Below, in pieces: positions 1 to 6,139 of a stretch of DNA of 64,000 nucleotides. The notes under the pieces are model-generated. The model saw only the letters and a program-made list of their open reading frames with translations. It ran no database searches and was not told the DNA's origin. The position numbers and the translations under genes were made by a program. The DNA comes from Edaphobacter dinghuensis (GTDB taxonomy: Bacteria; Acidobacteriota; Terriglobia; Terriglobales; Acidobacteriaceae): contig NZ_BMGT01000001.1 in NCBI RefSeq assembly GCF_014640335.1, positions 1,364,001-1,428,000 of the forward strand. The letters run 5' to 3'. The stretch's first letter is position 1; the number at the start of each line of letters is the position of its first letter.

Positions 1-744
1 CTCTCCTGCAACGACGCGAGGTCCGGCATCGGGAGAGCGTCGGAAGTAACTGTGCCCGTATGGCTGAGAGGCCACGGCGCCGTAGGAGAGCCAGGGAAGC
101 TTGTCTGAGGTTACATCGAGATCGAGGGCAAGTGGGTCGCTGTGTCTGTCGCTCAACTCAGGCATGAGAGCGGTGAAGACCTTCCCTTGTTGAAGCATGA
201 CCGCGGGAGATTTAAACGACCAGTTCGGAACGATGTCGTCTGCCTCGTTTTTAATGTTCTGGCTCCAGACGAAGTCGACGAGCCCCGAGGTTAGAGAGCT
301 CGATGCACGTCTTCCTGGCGCGAAGTCATAACGATCCTCAACGGAGCGGATCTTTATGCTTGCTTTGGGCGTGAACCTTGCCTCTACAGCAAGGACGTCC
401 GGTTCAGAGGTAAGAAGTACCCTCTCTTCCAGTGAGCCAACGGAGCAGTCCTCTCGCAACAATAATCCGCTAGGAATGGCTGATATCTCTTTGATGGTGC
501 AGGAGTGAACAACATCCGGGGTCCCTTCAGAGATGACTCTGGTTGGCGATGCGGTCGACAGCAGAGCTGGAACCCAGACGCCGTCTTCCTTGATGGATAC
601 AACCTCATTTTGAGCGGGGTTCGTTGTGTCGACTTCGATTCGAATGGCCCCACCAGCGGACTCGAGTCGGTTGACAGCGCAGAGCGGAAATGTCGAAAGG
701 ATCAAAGAAGAAAAGATGATTGCGGTTCGCATGCTTGATGGCAT
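1..744 (-). CDS. Secreted protein of unknown function, cut by the window edge
   Basis: An open minus-strand frame of 248 codons runs to the left edge without a stop, so the C-terminus lies outside the window. I start it at an ATG at 744, with GGAG about 11 bases upstream. A second in-frame ATG is at 732. The N-terminus reads MPSSMRTAIIFSSLILSTFP and looks like a signal peptide, so the protein is probably exported. The rest is polar and beta-rich in appearance, with no motif I recognise. The visible C-terminal part contains the stretch YGHSYFRRSPDAG. I do not recognise the family and assign no function. No neighbour shares its strand and spacing closely enough to suggest an operon; the next minus-strand gene ends upstream at 943. 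Confidence 0.7.
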   Translation of the reverse strand, partial: MPSSMRTAIIFSSLILSTFPLCAVNRLESAGGAIRIEVDTTNPAQNEVVSIKEDGVWVPALLSTASPTRVISEGTPDVVHSCTIKEISAIPSGLLLREDCSVGSLEERVLLTSEPDVLAVEARFTPKASIKIRSVEDRYDFAPGRRASSSLTSGLVDFVWSQNIKNEADDIVPNWSFKSPAVMLQQGKVFTALMPELSDRHSDPLALDLDVTSDKLPWLSYGAVASQPYGHSYFRRSPDAGPRVVAGE

Positions 745-942
745 CGATGAGCGTTCTCCGTAATGCTGTGCTTGAAGCTCCCGGCCAAAGCCTTTCGGGA
801 CAGCTTCAATTAATTTAAACATTTAAAACACAGCAATTGAAGCATTCTGGAGCGCGATCGTCAATTCGCTTTTCTAACGTGGTCGGCAGACTCAGGCACT
901 ACGACACGGTGGAATCGGAGAATTTGTTCACCAAATTTTCTT

Positions 943-1836
943 CTACCACTTCGGCATCGGAATCGACACCGCCTTGCCAGCGCCGCGTTCGGCGATCCAA
1001 ATCGTATCGCCTGCGGGTTCGACTGCAGTTGGTGTCTTGAGTCCTTCCTTGATTACGGTGACGCTGGCCTTATCGCCGTTCACAGTAATCACGGAGATCT
1101 TGCCACTGCCATTTTCAGCAAGGAGTAGCTTCCCGTTGACTGCTCGCATGCCATCCAGCCCTTTCACGGGCTGATCCATCCAGATATCGACAGGCCGCCC
1201 GGCCTTGCCGGCAGCGTCTACCGGAATACGATAGAGGTTGTTCGAGATCACATTGTTCACGTATAGCGTGTCATTCAAAAAGGTGATTCCATCAACACCG
1301 ACGAGTGCGGGACTTTCCACAAACAGTTCGGCACTCGTAGTACCGGCTGGCAATCTGTAGATTTTTCCGTTGGCTGTGTCGGTGATGTAAAGAGCCTTGT
1401 CCGGCCCAACCGAGAAATCGTTGCAGGTACTGTTGTCACCAGGTAGGTTCCAGCGAAGCTTCTGGGCGCCAGTGGAGAGATCAAAGCCCCTCAAGGCAGT
1501 GTGACGCTTCACCGTTGTTGTCCCGGGCAAAGGAGTCAGTTGGCAGGTCCACAATGTATTGGTAGCGGCGTCGGCGAGCATACCGAAGAAGAAAGTGCCG
1601 GCACCTTCAGAGCTGGCATCAACGAACTTTTCGACGGTGGCTGAGTCCGGGTGAACCTTATAGACGAACGGGGTGCTGGCGCTGCCGACGAAAAGTACCC
1701 CACCCGGTGCAACAGTCAAACTCTCCGGTTGAGATTTCGCATCGACAATAAGAATTTCAGCGGCAGACGCAGCCTGTACAAGTCCCGTTAATAGCGCAAT
1801 GCTGGCGATAAGCTGTCGTGCACCTAACCTGAACAT
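943..1836 (-). CDS. SMP-30/gluconolactonase-like secreted beta-propeller
   Basis: A 297-residue protein with an N-terminal signal peptide ending near the AASAAE stretch. It is followed by repeating segments of the SMP-30/NHL propeller type, such as PGGVLFVGS, DKALYITDTANGKIYRL, NDTLYVNNVISNNLYRI and NGKLLLAENGSGKISV. These four-stranded blades with small Gly/Asn loops suggest a six-bladed propeller. I chose the ATG at 1836 because GAGGAG sits seven bases upstream; a TTG two codons earlier is less likely. Family members hydrolyse lactones or simply bind small ligands, and the sequence does not say which applies. It is a single gene, separated from the tRNA-Cys gene by about 180 bp. An extracytoplasmic location is inferred from the signal peptide. 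Confidence 0.75.
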   Translation of the reverse strand: MFRLGARQLIASIALLTGLVQAASAAEILIVDAKSQPESLTVAPGGVLFVGSASTPFVYKVHPDSATVEKFVDASSEGAGTFFFGMLADAATNTLWTCQLTPLPGTTTVKRHTALRGFDLSTGAQKLRWNLPGDNSTCNDFSVGPDKALYITDTANGKIYRLPAGTTSAELFVESPALVGVDGITFLNDTLYVNNVISNNLYRIPVDAAGKAGRPVDIWMDQPVKGLDGMRAVNGKLLLAENGSGKISVITVNGDKASVTVIKEGLKTPTAVEPAGDTIWIAERGAGKAVSIPMPKW

Positions 1837-2013
1837 CGTCAATCTCCTCTGATTGCGGTTCCAGATTAGCAGCCTTTCGATCTTTTCAGGCCCTATTTAC
1901 GACATCTTCACGCACGAGACACGTCTCCGCATCTCGAGAGCATTCCGGCTCTTCAAATGCAGTACATCATCCTGATAACTGTGAGGTATAGAGATCGGTC
2001 CAGTAAGGATCGT

Positions 2014-2089
2014 TGGAGCACCGAATGGGATTTGAACCCATGAATACTGGTTTTGCAGACCAGCGCGTTAGCCACTTCGCCATCGGTGC
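2014..2089 (-). tRNA. tRNA-Cys (anticodon GCA)
   Basis: The minus strand folds as a complete cloverleaf. The acceptor stem GCACCGA pairs with TCGGTGC and is followed by discriminator T and an encoded CCA. The D stem is GCG/CGC, the anticodon stem is CTGGT/ACCAG around the loop CTGCAAA, and the T arm is ATGGG-TTCAAAT-CCCAT. The anticodon GCA and the U73 discriminator both identify cysteine. Confidence 0.96.
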
Positions 2090-2203
2090 TCATCGCTGCC
2101 AGCCAGAACTTCAGGCTCGACACGAGATCAGGTTGTTCTCTTTTGGGTTAGAAGCCCAAAAAGAGTGAACCGAGATGCCTGTCTTCATCTTACCTATTTT
2201 TTA

Positions 2204-2866
2204 CTACTTTGCGATGGGTAGATCTTTCTTTGAGAGATACCAGCTCTGTACATTCAACCCGCTGCCGGCGCCACTGGTTCGTTTAGCTGCATCCTCCACC
2301 GTTGCAGGAGCCGCGACGATCACCGCTTGGCCAGGACGCCAGTTTGCCGGACACGAGACGCCGTTCGCATCGGCAGTCTGCAGTGCCTGGAATATGCGGA
2401 ATAGCTCGTCGATATTTCGCCCGAGCTGCATCGGGTAATAGATCAGCGCGCGAACAGTACCCTTTGGGTCGATGGCAAACACGGCTCGGACCGTTGCCGT
2501 ATCTGCTGCGGCCTCGTGCACCAGACCATAGGCTGACGAGACTTTTTGATCGAGGTCGGCTATTACAGGAAACTTCACCTGGACGCCGCCAATCTGTTCC
2601 AGGTCACGCACCCATGCGATGTGCGAAAACACGGAATCGATCGAGACGCCGATCAACTGTACGTTGATCTTCTCAAAGTCATCGTAGCTCCGCGCAAATT
2701 CAATGAACTCCGTCGAGCACACCGGCGTGAAATCAGCCGGGTGTGAGAAGAGGAGCACCCATTTGCCCCGCGATGTGTAATCGCTTAGCCGGATGAGCCC
2801 ATGCGTGCTCTTGGCTTCAAAGTCCGGTGCTGGTTCCATGATGCGGGGGATGCGTGATTCGGCCAT
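2204..2866 (-). CDS. Peroxiredoxin, Prx6/1-Cys type
   Basis: This 220-residue thiol peroxidase should reduce hydrogen or organic peroxides in the cytoplasm. The peroxidatic cysteine is C50 in the DFTPVCSTE motif. The fold-defining stretches follow: LIGVSIDS, FPVIADLD, AVFAIDPKGTVRALIYYP and a GRNIDELFR helix. The C-terminal arm has the Prx6 signature VSCPANWRPGQ, in which C172 replaces the Thr or Ser seen in the neighbouring paralogue, so a second redox-active thiol is possible. There is no signal peptide. The gene lies 90 bp downstream of a second peroxiredoxin on the same strand and is probably co-transcribed or arose by tandem duplication. A strong hairpin lies in the gap between them. The ATG at 2866 is used. 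Confidence 0.92.
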   Translation of the reverse strand: MAESRIPRIMEPAPDFEAKSTHGLIRLSDYTSRGKWVLLFSHPADFTPVCSTEFIEFARSYDDFEKINVQLIGVSIDSVFSHIAWVRDLEQIGGVQVKFPVIADLDQKVSSAYGLVHEAAADTATVRAVFAIDPKGTVRALIYYPMQLGRNIDELFRIFQALQTADANGVSCPANWRPGQAVIVAAPATVEDAAKRTSGAGSGLNVQSWYLSKKDLPIAK

Positions 2867-2893
2867 CGATACTCGCTTTCGCTTTAATGCTTA

Positions 2894-2925
2894 CCGCCAC
2901 GCAGCCGGGCTACGTGGCGGATTTT
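2894..2925 (+). terminator. Strong hairpin between the two peroxiredoxin genes
   Basis: CCGCCACG at 2894 pairs with CGTGGCGG ending at 2920, with an inner AGC/GCT pair. It is followed on the plus strand by ATTTTT. The T-run therefore reads in the direction opposite to both flanking genes. It could stop antisense transcription. On the minus strand it would act only as an RNA hairpin between the two cistrons. Confidence 0.5.
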
Positions 2926-2956
2926 TACAGCGCAACAAACCAAACGTGTGATTCAG

Positions 2957-3616
2957 CTATTTAGGCTGGGCAACCGTGCGGATGTAGGAGTTGATTCTCT
3001 TGAAGCTATCGGGATACAGCTTCTGTCCTTCTTCGTCGGATACGGTACCGGCGAGGATGACCGTATCGCCATTCTTCCAGTTGGCAGGCGTGGAGACCTT
3101 GTGCTTCGAGGTCAACTGGATGGAATCGAGGACGCGAATGATCTCGTCGAAGTTGCGTCCAGTGCTCATGGGATAGATCAGCATCAGCTTGATCTTCTTG
3201 TCGGGACCGATCACGAAGACGGTACGCACCGCGGCGTTGTTGGCAGGGGTGCGGCCCTCGGAGGTGTTGCCGGCATCGGCAGGCAACATGTTGTAGAGTT
3301 TGGCTACCTTCAGCTCGGGGTCGCCGATCATGGGGTAGTTCACCTTGTGTCCCTGGGTCTCTTCGATGTCGACGGCCCACTTTGCATGATTTTCAACGGG
3401 GTCTACGCTGAGACCGATAATCTTGGCGCCACGTTTCTGAAACTCGCCCTCGAGGCCGGCCATGGTTCCCAGCTCGGTGGTGCAGACAGGGGTGAAGTCC
3501 TTGGGATGGGAGAACAAAATAACCCAGTTGTCGCCGATCCACTCGTGAAAGTTGATAGGGCCTTGCGTAGTCTCAGCAGTGAAATTAGGAGCTTCATCGT
3601 TAATGCGAAGTGACAT
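2957..3616 (-). CDS. Peroxiredoxin, 1-Cys Prx6 type
   Basis: This 219-residue protein is a paralogue of the gene just downstream. The peroxidatic cysteine is C45 in FSHPKDFTPVCTTELG. The position equivalent to the neighbour's C172 is threonine (VSTPANW), so this copy is a strict 1-Cys enzyme in its C-terminal arm. Other family blocks are KIIGLSVDPV, YPMIGDPELKVA, RTVFVIGPDKKIKLMLIYP and TGRNFDEIIR. The start codon at 3616 has AGAGG about six bases upstream, a good ribosome-binding site. It is the first gene of the tandem pair, so its promoter should lie in 3617-3730. The family reduces peroxides, with an external thiol or protein resolving the sulfenic acid. No partner reductase gene is adjacent. 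Confidence 0.93.
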   Translation of the reverse strand: MSLRINDEAPNFTAETTQGPINFHEWIGDNWVILFSHPKDFTPVCTTELGTMAGLEGEFQKRGAKIIGLSVDPVENHAKWAVDIEETQGHKVNYPMIGDPELKVAKLYNMLPADAGNTSEGRTPANNAAVRTVFVIGPDKKIKLMLIYPMSTGRNFDEIIRVLDSIQLTSKHKVSTPANWKNGDTVILAGTVSDEEGQKLYPDSFKRINSYIRTVAQPK

Positions 3617-3969
3617 TGTTTCCTCTTTCTATTGAAATATTCTTTCGAGAATTTTTATCCAACAAATGACTACAGAGATATCAGGCCCTGAACAATTACC
3701 GGATGTGCCTTGATGCTTATGCACCCAGTAAAAAACCCACCCGGCTTGTTTCTTTGGGGTGGGTTTCGTGCTGCTCGAATCTGTAAACTGTCCGCTACGA
3801 TTCGGTTATGCGCACGCCCACCTTCGCCGACAGCAACAGCAGTCAAGCGTGGAGTTCGTGTTGAGCATTCTCGTCATCGCTAAATCTTTTGTACCGCTGC
3901 CAGCCAAGCTAGCATGGAACTGTTGTGCCCATTTGCGGTCTACCAAAAACATACGACCAGGGAGCTTCG
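3617..3969. other. Intergenic region between prx and phzF-like genes
   Basis: This 353-bp divergent region should hold the promoters of the peroxiredoxin pair (minus) and of the PhzF-like gene (plus). I could not pick out convincing -35/-10 pairs. It contains the terminator-like hairpin listed at 3731-3766. The short open frames here have no recognisable features. Confidence 0.4.
3731..3766 (-). terminator. Rho-independent terminator-like hairpin, minus direction
   Basis: AAACCCACCC at 3733-3742 pairs perfectly with GGGTGGGTTT at 3757-3766 across a 14-nt loop. Reading the minus strand, the stem runs into TTTTTT, so it has the form of an intrinsic terminator for leftward transcription. No recognisable minus-strand gene lies to its right. 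Confidence 0.65.
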
Positions 3970-4923
3970 ATGTCAAACCAGTTGCCCGCAATGCAATCAT
4001 TTGCACGTGTTACAGCGTCGAGCCGCGAGCTTAACTATGCCCTTGTAGACGTCTTCGCCGAGCGTCCTCTTCAAGGGAACCAGCTTGCCATCTTCACCGA
4101 TGCCCGCGGTCTCTCCGACGACGAGATGCAGGCACTTGCGCGCGAGACGAATCTCTCTGAAACCACTTTCATTCTCCCGCGTGACCCGAAGGTCGAGCGA
4201 GTACACGGTGTCCAGGTTCGCATCTTTACGGTCGTCGAGGAGCTTCTGTTTGCCGGGCATCCTACTCTGGGCACAGCAAGCTGGCTCTACCAGAACCATG
4301 CCACTCTGCGCGGCTCAGAGCAGATCACGCTCGACCTTCGCGTGGGTCCTATTCCGGTACGCTTCAGTTCTCCGGCGGAGGGTGAGTTGGGTATCTTCGG
4401 CACGATGAAGCAGAACGACCCAACGTTCGGAGAGATTCACGATGGCGTAACAATTGCTGAAGTGCTCGGTCTCTCTGTCGAAGATCTTGATCCGGATCTT
4501 CCTGTTCAGACGGTCTCAACCGGAATGGCTTTTTGCATTGTGCCTTTGAAGTCACTGGAGGTGGCAAAGCGACTGGAGATTCCAATGCAAAAGGCGCGTG
4601 CCTATCTCGAGCGCAGCGATGCGAAGTTCTTTCACTGCATCACCCGCGCCGATGGAGGTTCGGGCGCGGACTGGCACGCCCGCATGCAGTTCTACAACGG
4701 AGAAGATCCTGCTACCGGTTCTGCCTCCGGCTGTACCATTGCATATCTTGTGCGCCACGGTGTCGTTGCGAGCGGGCATAGGGTGGTCATCGAGCAGGGA
4801 GTTGAGATGCTTCGCCCAAGTCGCATTTACACGAGTGCAACAATCGACGGAGAAGTTGTGTCAGAAGTGTTCGTCGGAGGACGCACCATTTCCGTTGCAA
4901 TGGGACGCCTTTTCCTGCCGTGA
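3970..4923 (+). CDS. PhzF family protein (epimerase/isomerase fold)
   Basis: This 317-residue protein has the PhzF/diaminopimelate-epimerase fold. The N-terminal half carries YALVDVFAERPLQGNQLAIF and then NLSETTF, whose E64 corresponds to the catalytic glutamate of PhzF. The C-terminal half carries the phosphate-loop-like GEDPATGSASG. Known members isomerise trans-2,3-dihydro-3-hydroxyanthranilate in phenazine synthesis, but most homologues have unknown substrates. No other phenazine genes are present, so a phenazine role should not be assumed. I start at the ATG at 3970, which has GGGAG five bases upstream; a more distal in-frame start at 3925 lacks this. The protein is predicted to be cytoplasmic. 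No operon partner follows; the next gene on this strand begins more than 600 bp downstream. Confidence 0.85.
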   Translation: MSNQLPAMQSFARVTASSRELNYALVDVFAERPLQGNQLAIFTDARGLSDDEMQALARETNLSETTFILPRDPKVERVHGVQVRIFTVVEELLFAGHPTLGTASWLYQNHATLRGSEQITLDLRVGPIPVRFSSPAEGELGIFGTMKQNDPTFGEIHDGVTIAEVLGLSVEDLDPDLPVQTVSTGMAFCIVPLKSLEVAKRLEIPMQKARAYLERSDAKFFHCITRADGGSGADWHARMQFYNGEDPATGSASGCTIAYLVRHGVVASGHRVVIEQGVEMLRPSRIYTSATIDGEVVSEVFVGGRTISVAMGRLFLP

Positions 4924-5589
4924 TGCACCAGATTTCAACAGGACTGTAACATAAATCCCCAGTGTTCATGCAGGTTTGCAGTGAGCGGTGGATGCGCAAG
5001 CGCAAATCTCTCCTATCTTCGCTCAAACTTCGCTGTTGCGTTACGCGCCAAACCTTCCTACTCTTGGCAAGCGTTAACGAAGTCATCGCATGCAACGTGG
5101 GATGCCTTCTTAGCGAAACGAAATTGCTTTCGCCTGGTTTTCTGACAATTTGAGTTGAGAGAAGGCTTCGACTGTCCGCAGTCGCGCCTCCCCCCGCACG
5201 CACCATCGCTGCCTGCAACGCAGTGAGGTCAATCCGGTTCGTCCGGCTCTGGCCTCACTGTAATCGCAACAGACCGATCTCCTGCGTCCGAGGAGTCGCG
5301 TGGCAACCTGCGCAACCGGCCTCTCTCACACCCCGCGGTTTGGCTGCATCGTTTGCCAGACTGGTGGCACTGTTCCTTCGTGGAGCGGACAGGAGAGCTT
5401 TGTCGCTCGCACTGCCGCTCCTCCGGAGCAGCCGGCCTCTTACGCTTCGGAGTCAGTTCCGGGCGATGCGCCGCACCGTGGGGAATGTTCAACCGCTCCA
5501 GTCTGGAGCGCCTGCCAACCAGCAGGTACTCCAGACTGGCCCATCGGCCGGCCCACCTACCTGTGGCGTCCGGCAGAATGTGAGACCGC
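4924..5589. other. Long intergenic region with a large hairpin
   Basis: These 666 bp carry no gene I can support. Open frames exist on both strands but are Arg/Ser/Pro-rich and look like GC-driven shadows. The one clear structure is the inverted repeat at 5498-5539, about 50 bp before the receiver gene. The segment 5390-5440 also has a shorter near-palindrome, GCTCCTCCGGAGCAGC. A leader RNA or small RNA is possible but not shown. Confidence 0.4.
5498..5539. repeat. Long inverted repeat upstream of the receiver gene
   Basis: CCAGTCTGGAG (5498-5508) pairs perfectly with CTCCAGACTGG (5529-5539). A second helix, CCTGC (5511-5515) with GCAGG (5522-5526), continues the stem inside a 6-nt loop. A C-A mismatch and a G-T wobble separate the two helices. 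There is no T-run, so a simple intrinsic terminator is unlikely. It may be a leader structure or a dyad bound by a protein. Confidence 0.6.
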
Positions 5590-6027
5590 ATGCGCCCTAA
5601 GAAGACGATCCTCTGTGTTGACGACAACGAACAAGTACTTTCCGTCCGTACTTTTTTGCTCGAAACCCGCGGCTATCGCGTCATCGCCGCAACCGGCGCA
5701 CAACAAGCGCTCGACATTGTTCAACAGTCGGCTCCCGGATCACTCGATCTTCTTCTCTGCGATCTCCTGATGCCCCAGATGGACGGCAATGAGCTTGTAC
5801 GCCGCGCTAAGCAGCTTCACCCAAGCTTGCCCGCAATGATCGTCTCCGGCACCGTCAACGCCTTCGATCGCGCCTGCTCAGCCGACGTCTTCCTGCCTAA
5901 GGGCGCGTGCTCTGCCGCCGAGATGATCGAGCGTATCCGTGTTCTAGTAGCCCGCAAACGTGGCCCCAAGAAGGCGTTCGTCCTGCAACCGGCAAACGCC
6001 GTAATGCTTACCTCTGTGGCTTCCTAG
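5590..6027 (+). CDS. Single-domain response regulator (receiver)
   Basis: This 145-residue receiver domain has no output domain. The acidic pocket is D11-D12 (CVDDNE), the phospho-acceptor is D58 (LLLCDLLMPQMDG), the conserved Ser is S86 (MIVSGT) and the switch Lys is K104 (FLPKG). All key residues are present, so it should accept phosphate from a histidine kinase. Such CheY-like proteins act by protein-protein contact, for example on a motor, a kinase or a phosphorelay. The roughly 25-residue C-terminal tail after the domain has no recognisable motif. No kinase gene is adjacent, so its partner is unknown. It is preceded by a long intergenic region with a hairpin and converges on recG. Confidence 0.9.
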   Translation: MRPKKTILCVDDNEQVLSVRTFLLETRGYRVIAATGAQQALDIVQQSAPGSLDLLLCDLLMPQMDGNELVRRAKQLHPSLPAMIVSGTVNAFDRACSADVFLPKGACSAAEMIERIRVLVARKRGPKKAFVLQPANAVMLTSVAS

Positions 6028-6049
6028 TTATTGCGAGCCCCTTACCCCA

Positions 6050-6120
6050 CGTCATCTCGACCGGAGCAGCGCACAGTGCCATCGTGCGCTGCGTAGTGGA
6101 GAGACCCTCTGTATTTGCCG
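6050..6120 (+). repeat. REP-like dispersed repeat, copy A
   Basis: The copy begins GTCATCTCGACCGGAGC and ends AGTGGAGAGACCCTCTGTAT. Between these conserved flanks lies a palindromic core, AGCGCAC...GTGCGCT. It sits between the convergent receiver and recG genes. Four further loci in the window share the flanks, with different cores. Confidence 0.8.
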
Positions 6121-6139
6121 TTGCCTTTGCAGTTTGCGT

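Noticed and set aside
3970..4923. Phenazine biosynthesis locus
   Set aside because: Only a PhzF-fold protein is present; no other phz gene is nearby and most PhzF homologues are unrelated to phenazines.
5223..5627. Open frames on both strands of about 125-132 codons
   Set aside because: Arg/Pro/Ser-rich in both directions with no domain, signal or ribosome-binding site; the plus frame also crosses the hairpin and overlaps the receiver start.
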